23,051 nucleotides of DNA, from positions 1 to 23,051 of IMG/VR virus record IMGVR_UViG_3300021962_011995, one strand, 5' to 3'. The stretch is from a virus. Positions 1 to 7,566 of the stretch are shown here, piece by piece. Both the position numbers and the translations under genes were made by a program. The notes under the pieces were generated by a model. That model did no database searches, was not told where the DNA came from, and saw only the letters and a list, made by a program, of their open reading frames with translations. The first letter of the stretch is position 1. Each line of letters starts with the position of its first letter.

Positions 1-467
1 ACCAAATCGCGCATGGAATGCGAGATCGATATCGACTCCTCTTCTGGGAAATGCCTGCCCTCCTGATGAAACTTGTAGGACTTGTTGATCGGGCAGAAGA
101 AGTTGATGGGCTGGAACCTTTGGTCGAAAAGCTGCACCAAGGGCCTTAAAGACTCCCAGAAGACCGGGTTCTGGTTTCGGGAGTACCAGCAGTTGAGCAG
201 AAGCGGCGAGTCGGTGATGACGAAGTCAACCTTCTCCCTGCTGAGCAGACTGTCCTCCCTTGTCATCTGTGATGCAAACAGATATATCTGATCCATGCTC
301 TGTATGCCACGATTGATATATGCCCACTCGCGAGCGAGTTCCAGAACGATCTCGCAGTTCATACCCGCCTTCTTGAAGTAGGTCAGGGCCTCGTGGGCCA
401 AGACGCTCTTACCAGTGCCCGGGGCACCGAAAAACTGCACTCTCCTCACTGCCTTGATTCTTTCCAT
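1..467 (-). CDS. P-loop NTPase (AAA_28/NadR-like), 3' end cut off
   Basis: This is a partial gene: it begins at ATG 467 and runs off the left edge, leaving about 155 codons. The start is fixed by a strong Shine-Dalgarno (AAGGAGGTGC, 480-471). Residues 14-21 read GAPGTGKS, a Walker A motif. Residues 83-91 (VITDSPLLL) follow a hydrophobic strand and look like the Walker B / DxxP segment of small nucleoside- or NadR-type kinases. A conserved-looking ELAREW stretch lies at 43-48. The family is known for ATP-dependent phosphorylation of small molecules or nucleotides. The substrate cannot be told from this fragment. It is divergent from the plus-strand block that begins at 892. I am confident of the P-loop fold and unsure of the function. 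Confidence 0.75.
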   Translation of the reverse strand, partial: MERIKAVRRVQFFGAPGTGKSVLAHEALTYFKKAGMNCEIVLELAREWAYINRGIQSMDQIYLFASQMTREDSLLSREKVDFVITDSPLLLNCWYSRNQNPVFWESLRPLVQLFDQRFQPINFFCPINKSYKFHQEGRHFPEEESISISHSMRDL

Positions 468-606
468 CGCGCACCTCCTTGCATTCAACATTCGTCCGAA
501 TACAATCCCGGGTCAAGCATAAAAAGCTTAAATTTGCGCTTTTGGGTGAAAAACTTGATTCTTTGACTGGGGCTCTGGTATTCATTTTTGTTTTAGGAGG
601 GCGATC
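468..606. promoter_or_regulatory. Divergent leader with a short dyad, no clear promoter
   Basis: This non-coding stretch lies between the minus-strand NTPase gene and the first plus-strand reading frame. It contains a 5-2-5 dyad (ATTCG-TC-CGAAT, 490-501) that could be a small operator for the minus gene. It also has an AT-rich segment near 520-545 with weak AAAAGC/GCTTTT pairing. A poor plus-strand promoter can be drawn (TTGATT, 18 nt, TATTCA) ahead of the ribosome site at 594-600. None of these is convincing alone. I see no tRNA or other RNA gene here. Confidence 0.25.
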
Positions 607-830
607 ATGTTTGTGGTCTTTAAGGAATCAAGGGACAGGAAAGGGGCGCCTGTTTGGCTGAAGACGAATATGTCCAGCAGCATGGGTATGTGCGCGAGAA
701 GCGCGCTCAGGTCGCAAAGCAGGGCCGTGCTTTGCGTCGAGAAGGCTGGACTGCGGTTTGTGCTGATCGACACGCAACCTTGCCAATCAAAGCCAAAAAG
801 TCTTCCTCCTTGGTGCGTTCCATGGTATAG
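607..830 (+). pseudogene. Possible small gene interrupted by a -1 frameshift
   Basis: A strong ribosome binding site (TAGGAGG, 594-600) precedes ATG 607. The first dozen codons (MFVVFKESRDRK) look like real protein. The same frame then turns Cys/Ser/Pro-rich and runs on into the next gene, as an out-of-register frame would. The -1 frame, open from about 622 to a TAG at 828-830, gives a charged, protein-like sequence ending VRSMV. The crossover would lie near the AAAGGGG run at 640-646. Read together, the product would be about 74 residues. It could be a sequencing error, a decayed gene, a programmed shift, or a separate TTG-started ORF at 654-830. No homologue is recognised. Confidence 0.3.
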
Positions 831-891
831 AGCAAGAGTTCCTCGTCAATTTTCGCGCCTGAACACGGCGCACAATCCAAGGAGATGGATC

Positions 892-1395
892 ATGAAGACG
901 GCAGTTTTCACGCTTGCGGCCATACTTGCATGCTCAGTCGGAGCCAACGGATATCTGGCCTACGTCGCCACCAAGTCGAACTACATGGCGGAGATCGAGA
1001 CGAAGCGCAGCCGGATCAACAACGACATGGTCAACGAGATGATGTGGACAAGGTTCAACTCATACGACCAGAACCAGATGGAGCTGGCGAGGATGCAGGG
1101 CTACAACGAGGGCATCAACGCAGTTGTGCAGAAGGTAGACCCTCAGCAGTCCCAGATAAGCGCGATATGGCATGCCGGATACCAGAGGGGCCTTGAGCAG
1201 AGCAACTTCATGGAGGAGATGGGCTTTGAGAAGGGCTACGGACAAGGCGTGGCGAAGGGCCGTGAGGAATACATGAAGGCGATCAACAACATACTGTCGG
1301 GCCAGGAGGACGTGAAGACGGCCATCAAGGAGTTTGCGAACGCCATGAGCAAGAAAGACAGCGATGCCCCACAGCAGAAGCCGGAGGGCAAGTGA
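892..1395 (+). CDS. Membrane-anchored or secreted protein with GY-x-x-G repeats
   Basis: The product has 167 residues. I chose ATG 892 because it follows AAGGAGATGGATC and opens a typical N-terminus: MKTAV, then a hydrophobic stretch of about 20 residues, which could be an uncleaved anchor or signal peptide. The frame is open back to 607, but the extra 95 codons look non-coding. The rest is helical and charged, with glycine-aromatic repeats (GYNEG near 66, GYQRG near 96, GFEKGYGQG near 110). Such GYxxG repeats occur in several helical surface or stalk-like proteins, but I recognise no family. The next gene starts in the GTGA overlap at its stop, so the two are probably co-translated. Confidence 0.7.
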   Translation: MKTAVFTLAAILACSVGANGYLAYVATKSNYMAEIETKRSRINNDMVNEMMWTRFNSYDQNQMELARMQGYNEGINAVVQKVDPQQSQISAIWHAGYQRGLEQSNFMEEMGFEKGYGQGVAKGREEYMKAINNILSGQEDVKTAIKEFANAMSKKDSDAPQQKPEGK

Positions 1396-2024
1396 ACAGT
1401 AATGACATAAGGTCAATTTTTGATGCCGCATCAGCCAAGCATGACGAGTCATGGAGGGCGAGCCTTTACCTGGATGAGGAGCAGCAGTACGCAAGCTTCT
1501 CAATTATTTCGGGAATGGTTCACCCCCACACATCAGTTCTCGACATAGGCTGCGGACATGGCGACCTTGGCGCAACGCTTAAGATGCGCATGGGCGGCCT
1601 CGCCTACACAGGCGTGGACCTGAGTGGCGAGGCGATATCCAAGGCGATCAAGAAGGACTCGGCCAGGAGGCTCCCAGAGCCTAGGCCAAGATTCCTTATC
1701 GGGGACTTCTTTGAGCTTGACTTGGAACAGGCCGACGTTGTGACTGCTCTCGGCACCTTCAACTTGAGGGCGGACCTAGAGAGTTCTGCATCACAGTATG
1801 ACTACTTGCAGAAGGCATTAAAGAGATGCTTCGAACTCTGCAAGAGACGAGTTGGAGTCACCCTGACAGTCCAACAGGCGGATATAAGGTTCGACAATAG
1901 CATGGTCTTCTACTACGACCCACTGAGAGTCCACGAGATAGTTTCCAAGATTACCCCTTACTACTCTATCAACACCATGGCCCTCGCAGTAGAGGCTGTA
2001 GTCGTACTTTCAAGGGCATCTTGA
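1392..2024 (+). CDS. Class I SAM-dependent methyltransferase
   Basis: The product has 210 residues and starts at GTG 1392, overlapping the preceding stop by 4 nt (GTGA), with GGAGGG just upstream. Residues 49-58 (VLDIGCGHGD) form the glycine-rich SAM-binding motif I of Rossmann-fold methyltransferases. An acidic strand end follows at about 75 (YTGVDLSGEAI, motif II). The FLIGDFFEL segment is the usual motif III region. The C-terminal half is helix-strand and shows no target-binding domain that I recognise. The fold is known to methylate small molecules, nucleic acids or glycans. The substrate is unknown. Its place between a membrane-anchored protein and a putative Cys-His-Asp hydrolase does not settle the role. 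Confidence 0.85.
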   Translation: MNSNDIRSIFDAASAKHDESWRASLYLDEEQQYASFSIISGMVHPHTSVLDIGCGHGDLGATLKMRMGGLAYTGVDLSGEAISKAIKKDSARRLPEPRPRFLIGDFFELDLEQADVVTALGTFNLRADLESSASQYDYLQKALKRCFELCKRRVGVTLTVQQADIRFDNSMVFYYDPLRVHEIVSKITPYYSINTMALAVEAVVVLSRAS

Positions 2025-2629
2025 TGGAAGACCTATGGGAAATAATGTCCAAGTCCCCACGTAAGCGCGAGGAGCGACCAGGTCGCGATGGATATGAGTT
2101 CGACGAAATGGGATACGCGCTGCCCAAAACCGATGACCAGGATGCGCTAGAGGCGATCAGGCTGGTGACCGACGGGCAGATTGAGTTCGCTCAAGTCATC
2201 CCGCTTGGAGCACCCAAGTCTAGATCGCACCAGAACTGCGCCGACCTTGCATCGCACTTCGGCGGCCAATCGGTTCGTGGATTCAAGGTGGAGGTCACGG
2301 CCAACGGCGTGCTGGAGATGACCGACCATTCAGTCATAAGGGCCTCGGACAGGCTCATAGACGTTACGCCATTTTATAACAAGGAGCGATCCTGCTTCGT
2401 GACCTCGACGATGGAGCTTAAAGAGGTTGAGGAACCCGTTCTAAATCCCCTTCGTCCGGACTACGGACAATTGGCGAGCGCCAAGCCTAGCTTTTTCATG
2501 CCGCTTTCGGAGCAGGCCCAGCGCGTGATGATCCAGCGCATGGAGATGGTAGGCAAGAAGGTCCGCCAAAGGGACGTCAGGGACCCATCCAAGCTCAACA
2601 GGCACAACATTCTCGTGATTAGGTATTAA
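2024..2629 (+). CDS. Putative Cys-His-Asp (papain/transglutaminase-like) phage protein
   Basis: The product has 201 residues. ATG 2024 overlaps the preceding stop (TGATG); an in-frame TTG lies one codon earlier. The first 35 residues are charged and probably disordered. The core has, in order, NCADLA (Cys72), a GGQ turn with GFKVEV, DHSV (His102) and LIDVTP (Asp113). This order and spacing recall a transglutaminase-like family in which Cys, His and Asp act as a catalytic triad. I infer the match from pattern only. The C-terminus is basic. It converges with the minus-strand glycosyltransferase, their stops overlapping by 4 nt. Confidence 0.6.
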   Translation: MEDLWEIMSKSPRKREERPGRDGYEFDEMGYALPKTDDQDALEAIRLVTDGQIEFAQVIPLGAPKSRSHQNCADLASHFGGQSVRGFKVEVTANGVLEMTDHSVIRASDRLIDVTPFYNKERSCFVTSTMELKEVEEPVLNPLRPDYGQLASAKPSFFMPLSEQAQRVMIQRMEMVGKKVRQRDVRDPSKLNRHNILVIRY

Positions 2630-3780
2630 GAGGTCATGGCGACGGCCTCGGCATAAAGCTTGGAGGGTTGGTCGCTGGAGTCGTAGTAGCAGTTAGTGTC
2701 GAGAAAGACAACAAACCTGGGGAATGGGTTTCGCCTCTCCGGGGACATCACCAGAACCATCCGGTCCCTGAAAAGTTCGGCCTGCGCTTTAGATTGCAGG
2801 GCGTTATCGGATGCGAGCCTCAAGCTTCTGGACCTGTATATCATAGCCGCAGCGACATGGTGCTCGTTCCTCTCCGGGCAGAAGGGGTCTGCCTGGAGAT
2901 AGCACCTGAGCGCGCTTTCCTCGTCCTTCAGGGCCTCGTAAAGCTCTCCACAGAACATCATCACCATGTAGCAGTTTTCATCGATGTGAGTCGGCTTGCT
3001 TTCTGGGTAACCATGATGGATTTGCATCAGCCTCTCAAAAAGGAAGAGGCCCCGACGGGCCGCCTCCATCCTGTATGGGTCGCCAAGGGGGAACTTGCTC
3101 CTCCAATCGCAGCAGTAGTCACGGTAGCTTTTCGCCGTGTACATCAGGTGGTAGCGGTCTAGGTGGAGCTGGTCCTTGATCAGGAGATCGCGTTCCAGCT
3201 CAAGGGCATCGATCATGAACTTGTAGGGGTCAGACCAAGTCTTTCCGTCGCCGTAGACCACGTGGCGGTAGGACTCATTCAGCGACCTGCGCTCGAATTC
3301 CTCGCCCAAGTCCTCAAGGTATATGCACTCATGACGCTTGTCGTGCTTGAAGTGCCATGGAAGCTTGGCGTTCCATATCCAAGTCCGGTAGTACTTGCAG
3401 TTGCCTTGCTGCGCAAGAACGTTAAAGCTCATAGCGTTAAGATCGTCGAAGACAGACCAGTCGAAGGCAGAGTCAACCTGTATGGTTTCATCGGAGTCGA
3501 CGCGAAGAATCCAGTCGCACCCATGGTCGATACCCCTGCATGTCTGGAGGGCGTGATCACGGTTCTTGCCGGGGATGCCGCTCCACTCTATCTCATACAG
3601 CTGGCCAGGTATCTTGCGCTCTGCGAAGAAGCTGCGGATCATGTCCTGGGTTCCGTCCGTAGATCCGTTGTCTTGGATAACCCAGTAGTCGATATAGGGG
3701 GCGACCGAGGAAAGCATCCTGATAATGCAATGGCTCTCGTTTTTGACCATCGTGTTCAGAACAAACTTAGCGCGACGCAT
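2626..3780 (-). CDS. Family 2 glycosyltransferase with helical C-terminal region
   Basis: The product has 384 residues from ATG 3780 (MRRAKFVLN); an upstream ATG at 3798 is an alternative inside the overlap with the preceding gene. The N-terminus has the GT-A layout of GT2 enzymes: a first strand FVLNTMVKNES, then VIQDNGSTDGT, and the metal-binding DxD-type WILRVDSDE. GT2 enzymes move a sugar from a nucleotide donor to an acceptor such as a glycan, protein or lipid. The last third is helical with aromatic and alanine pairs and could be TPR-like. It is the last gene of a minus-strand block. The acceptor is unknown. Confidence 0.85.
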   Translation of the reverse strand: MRRAKFVLNTMVKNESHCIIRMLSSVAPYIDYWVIQDNGSTDGTQDMIRSFFAERKIPGQLYEIEWSGIPGKNRDHALQTCRGIDHGCDWILRVDSDETIQVDSAFDWSVFDDLNAMSFNVLAQQGNCKYYRTWIWNAKLPWHFKHDKRHECIYLEDLGEEFERRSLNESYRHVVYGDGKTWSDPYKFMIDALELERDLLIKDQLHLDRYHLMYTAKSYRDYCCDWRSKFPLGDPYRMEAARRGLFLFERLMQIHHGYPESKPTHIDENCYMVMMFCGELYEALKDEESALRCYLQADPFCPERNEHHVAAAMIYRSRSLRLASDNALQSKAQAELFRDRMVLVMSPERRNPFPRFVVFLDTNCYYDSSDQPSKLYAEAVAMTS

Positions 3781-3787
3781 GCTGGCA

Positions 3788-4195
3788 TCACTCCTCATGC
3801 TCTTCTGGATCATCGCCCTCGTCCTCTTCCTGCTCCACAAGAAGGTCCGAGTCCAGGTCTGGCACTTTCATCCCCCTGGACTCCATCTCCCTGTGAATTA
3901 TGGTCGAGGCCAACTTCAGCATGACAAGTCCGTCATATGCCGATATGTTGTTGAGCTCTATCTTGAGGCCCTGCTCTTCTTTATTGTCTATGGGCGTAAG
4001 TATGACATACACATTTTCTGGCCTACCTCGAAACTCCTTGAGCAGTTGATCAGTCGTGGCGAGCTCAAGATCCTCCATGATCGCACGGCTTTGCACGAGA
4101 CTTAGCTCGTTCCGCACGCCCATGTGACGAATGACCCAGAAGATACTTGCCAGGAACGCGCCGGCAAGGAGCAGCAGGGCGCCCTCAACAATCAT
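3788..4195 (-). CDS. Small single-pass membrane protein, unknown
   Basis: The product has 135 residues. It begins with a hydrophobic helix (about residues 3-23), so it is probably anchored in the membrane by its N-terminus. A mixed soluble region follows, containing a strand-like VYVILTPID. The end is strongly acidic (Glu/Asp-rich last 20 residues). ATG 4195 sits in the ATGA overlap with the cyclotransferase stop, so translation is probably coupled. No family is recognised. Confidence 0.65.
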   Translation of the reverse strand: MIVEGALLLLAGAFLASIFWVIRHMGVRNELSLVQSRAIMEDLELATTDQLLKEFRGRPENVYVILTPIDNKEEQGLKIELNNISAYDGLVMLKLASTIIHREMESRGMKVPDLDSDLLVEQEEDEGDDPEEHEE

Positions 4196-4599
4196 CTGGC
4201 GCCCCAGAACGAACCGCAGTTTGCCGCTCCCTGAACAGGCTTCTTGAAGAAGTAAGCGTCGACTTTAAGCGATGCGATAGAATCGTATGAGGACTGAGCG
4301 ACTGGCAACTTGGTCAAATTTACCTGGGCAAGTTCAATCTCCTTGCGCTCGAACAGGCCCACGTCCACGCCTTCAAGCTTATCAAGCCTAACGAGCGATG
4401 AGTCGCCAACCTCGTAAAGCTCACCATGAATCCCCGTAGGCTGTTCGCCACCGATCAAAAGGGCGGGATAGCTGCCATAGCGGTACATCTCGTACTTTGG
4501 GGATGTGAGAGCTACGCCCAGGTATCTTTCAGACGAAATGTGTGGGTGATTTGGAAAACCCTGCTTTAGGGTTCCGTACACGAAGAGGACTTTGCTCAT
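4192..4599 (-). CDS. Gamma-glutamylcyclotransferase-like (AIG2/GGCT) protein
   Basis: The product has 135 residues, the normal size for a one-domain GGCT fold. Residues 7-13 (VYGTLKQ) are the family's YGTL substrate-binding loop. YPAL lies at 44-47, and GELYEV leads to LDKLEGV (72-78), where Glu76 matches the catalytic acid. Family members cyclise gamma-glutamyl amino acids or amines to release 5-oxoproline. Phage and bacterial relatives are poorly characterised and may act on other gamma-glutamylamines. The ribosome site is weak (AAAGG, 9 nt before ATG 4599). It lies 24 nt after the upstream gene in the same minus-strand block. Confidence 0.85.
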   Translation of the reverse strand: MSKVLFVYGTLKQGFPNHPHISSERYLGVALTSPKYEMYRYGSYPALLIGGEQPTGIHGELYEVGDSSLVRLDKLEGVDVGLFERKEIELAQVNLTKLPVAQSSYDSIASLKVDAYFFKKPVQGAANCGSFWGAR

Positions 4600-4623
4600 T
4601 GTTGGTGGCCTTTGGTTTCTTGG

Positions 4624-5226
4624 TCAGCCCTCTTTGTAGGGGGCAACCTCAATTGAGAATGAGTTGGCAAATGCTATGAAAAAGTTCAACACGAGATCCT
4701 CGCAAGGCAGCAACTGATCTATGTACTCCTTGCTCCCGAGGTAAGAGTGGCAGCCCGAGAATCCAACCCAAAACTCGCGACTGCCGAGAATGTACTCCGT
4801 GCTGAGTACGCCCCCATACGTATGGACGACCCTGTCCTCAATTGATGCGGCCATGGCGACCCTGTCATATAGGTTGATGACAGATTGGCATAGATCATCC
4901 ACGCTGGCCTTGGATGTTCCGACCAACACATCCATGTTTGTTTGTAGCCCTGCATGCGGTTTGGCGTTTGGCCTCGTCCACAGGCAGAATTCGCCCTTCT
5001 CAAGCTTGACGGCGAATGACTGGAAGACATCGGCGCGCATCCTCGGCTGCATAGGGAGGCCGATGTACTCAAAACCCATCTCTGTGACGGATCGCGAAGC
5101 ATCCTCTGACAGGCCTAGGCCAACCAAAAACCCTTTGAGTCCTGCGAATTTTGCATGACGCAACCAAGACGGGCCGTGCGCCTGCCAGGTATCATCGGAA
5201 AAGCAGGTTGCTACTTTGTAATTCAC
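4624..5226 (-). CDS. Putative GT-A glycosyltransferase (GT64-like C-terminus)
   Basis: The product has 200 residues. The start is GTG 5226, preceded by AAGGGG at 5 nt; the ATG two bases upstream is immediately out of frame. The C-terminus carries CEDLVLNFF (about residues 175-183) followed by the SIEVAPYKEG tail, which recalls the CEDIAMNF segment of exostosin-type GT64 enzymes. A central TNMDVLVG strand could be the usual donor-metal region, although a classic DxD is not obvious. I infer a glycosyltransferase fold from these patterns only. Two GT2 genes elsewhere in the window make this plausible. It could also be an unrelated phage protein. Confidence 0.5.
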   Translation of the reverse strand: MNYKVATCFSDDTWQAHGPSWLRHAKFAGLKGFLVGLGLSEDASRSVTEMGFEYIGLPMQPRMRADVFQSFAVKLEKGEFCLWTRPNAKPHAGLQTNMDVLVGTSKASVDDLCQSVINLYDRVAMAASIEDRVVHTYGGVLSTEYILGSREFWVGFSGCHSYLGSKEYIDQLLPCEDLVLNFFIAFANSFSIEVAPYKEG

Positions 5227-5250
5227 ATCAGCCCCTTAAGACCTTCTGTC

Positions 5251-5871
5251 CTACTTCAGATCGAAAGACTCAAGCTCGTCCAGACACATGAATTCAGTAC
5301 CCAACAGCTTGCAACGCCAAGAGTTGTGGAAGTGCCCGAAAAACCAAAGCTTTGGCGAGTGCAACTCCATCATAGAGTCCAAAAGCCTTGATGTATCGCT
5401 GGGCTCTATCGGCGAGCCATTCCAGCTGCTAATCCTGCTGACATGGCCGATGATTGAGGCAGGGCACTCGTGCGTTACCACTATGTCCGGCTTGACTCTG
5501 CTATACTCTAGTAAAGCCTCATGCCTTTTATCTGCCGACAGCTCCTCTTCGGGCCACCAATCGACCATAGGAGTTCTTTGATCCCTGTCGATGCTCCTGC
5601 CGCCCCTTACGAAAAATATGTCGCCGATGCCGGGAAAGTTGTGTGTGCCGAAGTCGCCCAAGAAATGAGCCGTTTGCATGAAAAACCTACCGTCCTCGAC
5701 GGAGTAGTTGTCATGGTTGCCAGCCACCACCTTATGGCTGGCCACAGGCAAGTCATGAAGCATTTTGTAATTAAAGCCGAGGTCGCCCACCTGGAGGGAC
5801 ATATCGGACTCCCTAGCCAGCGCTAGATATTTGCCGATCTTCCCGTGGACATCGCCTATGATGCGAAGCAT
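5251..5871 (-). CDS. Calcineurin-like metallophosphoesterase
   Basis: The product has 206 residues and all metal-binding signatures of the family in order: GDVHG (6-10), GDLG (29-32), GNHD (51-54), THECP in the second half and GHFH near 180. The family uses two metal ions to hydrolyse phosphoesters such as Ap4A, cyclic nucleotides, phosphoproteins or nucleic acid ends. Phage lambda phosphatase is a known example. The start ATG 5871 follows AGGGGCAATAA, a good ribosome site. It lies 9 nt after the ClpX stop, so the two are probably one transcript. The substrate is not evident from sequence. Confidence 0.9.
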   Translation of the reverse strand: MLRIIGDVHGKIGKYLALARESDMSLQVGDLGFNYKMLHDLPVASHKVVAGNHDNYSVEDGRFFMQTAHFLGDFGTHNFPGIGDIFFVRGGRSIDRDQRTPMVDWWPEEELSADKRHEALLEYSRVKPDIVVTHECPASIIGHVSRISSWNGSPIEPSDTSRLLDSMMELHSPKLWFFGHFHNSWRCKLLGTEFMCLDELESFDLK

Positions 5872-5880
5872 TTATTGCCC

Positions 5881-7113
5881 CTATGCGATGAACCTTGCCG
5901 GTTCGCCATGAACTATTGCCTCATCGACAACTATTGAGCTCCCCGCTTTATCGGGGCACTCGAATAAGATGTCGGTCATGAAGCCCTCCATGATGCTGCG
6001 GAGGCTCCTAGCCCCCATCTTAGTCTCTTTGGCCTTCTTGGCAATGAGCCTCAGCGCGCCTTCGGTGAAGTCCAGTATCACGCCATCCATCATGCAAATC
6101 TTCTTGTACTGCTTGACTATTGAGCTTGTTGGCTCCGTCAGAATGGACACGAGGGCGCTCTCGTCCAAGTCTTTGAGGGTGGCGTGCACAGGAAGGCGAC
6201 CTACGAATTCGGGGATGAAGCCAAACTCTATAAGGTCCTCCGATGTGACCATCTCTATGCTGATCTCCGAGGGAGAGGAGTCGTTCCTGAATCCCATGCG
6301 CGAAGCCCCGAGCCTCCTCTGAACAATTTCTTCGAGGCCCACGAACGCTCCTCCGCAGACAAATAGTATGTCGGTGGTGTCGATCTGGATGTATTGCTGC
6401 TCCGGGTGCTTCCTGCCGCCCTGGGGAGGCACATTGCAATTTGTGCCTTCGAGAATCTTCAGCAAAGCCTGCTGAACGCCCTCGCCCGAAACGTCGCGCG
6501 TGAGGCTAACTCCCTGGGTCTTCTTGGCTATCTTGTCTATCTCGTCCACGAAGATGATGCCCGTCTGCGCCTTGGCGACGTTCATGTCGGCGGCCCTGAG
6601 CAGCTTGAGCACGAGGTTCTCCACGTCCTCGCCCACGTAGCCGGCCTCCGTGATAGTGGTCGCATCACCGATTGAGAATGGCACCTGCATGATCTCGGCA
6701 AGGCTCCTGGCGAGGCAGGTCTTGCCGCACCCAGTAGGGCCGATCATCAGTATGTTGGACTTCTCGATCCTAACTTCCCTGTATGGGTCGGCAAGACCTT
6801 TGGATTTGCTGTGCAACCTCTTGTAGTGGCTGCTCACAGCAACGGCAAGTATCCTCTTGGCCCTCTCCTGCCCTATGACCGATCTGTCGAGGTGCTCGAC
6901 GATCATACGGGGGGATACCACCATAGTCGGCAAGAGGACGTGCTCCGACTCCTTGTCCTCCAAGACCATCTGGCACAAGGCCACGCAGCCGGCGCAAATG
7001 TAGCTTCTTGAGGTCGCAGACTTGCCCTTGTGGGCAGGACCTTCTATGAGTGTGCCCACCAAGCTTGCGCCTCTGGAGCAGAAATCACAGACTGGCGTTT
7101 TTTTTCTAGCCAA
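5881..7113 (-). CDS. clpX: ClpX-like AAA+ unfoldase
   Basis: The product has 410 residues and all ClpX landmarks. A zinc-binding domain has Cys9, Cys12, Cys40 and Cys43. Walker A GPTGCGKT lies at 125-132, the pore loop GYVG at 158-161 and Walker B IIFVDEID at 186-193. An RKHPEQQ segment, an MGF tripeptide at the ClpP-contacting IGF loop position, and sensor-2 GARSLRSI complete the set. ClpX unfolds tagged proteins and feeds ClpP. No clpP is seen here, so it may use host ClpP or act alone. I chose TTG 7113, preceded by GAGGTGGATA: the longer reading frame would begin inside the upstream terminator, and this start gives a normal ClpX N-terminus. The insert between the zinc pairs is longer than in E. 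coli. Confidence 0.93.
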   Translation of the reverse strand: MARKKTPVCDFCSRGASLVGTLIEGPAHKGKSATSRSYICAGCVALCQMVLEDKESEHVLLPTMVVSPRMIVEHLDRSVIGQERAKRILAVAVSSHYKRLHSKSKGLADPYREVRIEKSNILMIGPTGCGKTCLARSLAEIMQVPFSIGDATTITEAGYVGEDVENLVLKLLRAADMNVAKAQTGIIFVDEIDKIAKKTQGVSLTRDVSGEGVQQALLKILEGTNCNVPPQGGRKHPEQQYIQIDTTDILFVCGGAFVGLEEIVQRRLGASRMGFRNDSSPSEISIEMVTSEDLIEFGFIPEFVGRLPVHATLKDLDESALVSILTEPTSSIVKQYKKICMMDGVILDFTEGALRLIAKKAKETKMGARSLRSIMEGFMTDILFECPDKAGSSIVVDEAIVHGEPARFIA

Positions 7114-7168
7114 TATCCACCTCGCAAAAGGCCCTCTGGTAAGCCAGAAGTATAAAAGATAGCGAGGA

Positions 7169-7202
7169 TAAAAAAAAGAAGAGGCGCCACTGGGGCGCCT
7201 CT
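7169..7202 (-). terminator. Rho-independent terminator upstream of clpX
   Basis: Read on the minus strand, a perfect 9-bp stem (AGAGGCGCC at 7202-7194 and its complement at 7188-7180) with a 5-nt loop is followed by TCTTTTTTTAT. It lies 23 nt past the stop of the HTH-like gene and ends that small operon before clpX. Confidence 0.9.
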
Positions 7203-7224
7203 CTCGTTTCAAACTAACTTTGGG

Positions 7225-7548
7225 TCAGTTGGTGGCTATCGCCTCGTAGACCTCTATGGCGCTCTTGACGGAGCTGAGGCTGCCAAGCTGCTTCACCACG
7301 CTCTTGATGGCAAGCACCTGCTGAACAGTTACAGGCGCGTTTATGACCCCAGCCTGCTTTTTAGCCTTCTTGCCGCCATTCAGCAGCAGGCTCCGTTGCT
7401 GGTAGATGGTCACGATATGGGCTTTAATGCCCTCTTTCTTCAGGGTCGCCTCGACCTTCTGCCTCCAGTCGGATGGAGGGTTTTGCCTGTCTGCGCCGAT
7501 CTCTTTGATGATCGACCTGATCCTTGATGCCTTGGTTGTTATAGCCAT
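7225..7548 (-). CDS. Small HTH-like protein with a basic linker
   Basis: The product has 107 residues. The first half (SRIRSII, then EATLKKEGIKAHIVTIYQQ) has the spacing of a helix-turn-helix. A Lys-rich linker follows near 60-68, and then a helical C-terminus in which VLAIKSVVKQLG leads to a second helix with AIEVYEAIA. I recall this order (HTH, basic linker, LxxxKxxVxxLG helix) from abundant small proteins of Planctomycetota, but have not searched. It is probably DNA-binding. It follows the winged-helix-like gene by 18 nt, with AAAGGAG before ATG 7548, and ends at the strong terminator. Confidence 0.7.
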   Translation of the reverse strand: MAITTKASRIRSIIKEIGADRQNPPSDWRQKVEATLKKEGIKAHIVTIYQQRSLLLNGGKKAKKQAGVINAPVTVQQVLAIKSVVKQLGSLSSVKSAIEVYEAIATN

Positions 7549-7566
7549 ATCTAGAACTCCTTTCCC

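Noticed and set aside
480-606. tRNA or small RNA gene in the left leader
   Set aside because: No cloverleaf or clear terminator could be drawn; only a 5-2-5 dyad and weak pairing are visible.
607-1395. One 262-codon gene from 607 to 1395
   Set aside because: Codons 1-95 lose protein character after the first dozen. ATG 892 has its own ribosome site and a hydrophobic N-terminus.
1060-1503. 147-codon minus-strand frame
   Set aside because: It spans two plus-strand genes joined by a GTGA overlap and has a Leu/His/Arg-rich composition typical of an antisense shadow.
2668-3924. Long plus-strand frames opposite the GT2 gene
   Set aside because: The minus frame has clear GT2 motifs. The plus frames have no ribosome sites and no motifs.
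7114-7212. N-terminal extension of ClpX
   Set aside because: It would start inside a strong terminator and has no family similarity. TTG 7113 gives a normal ClpX start.
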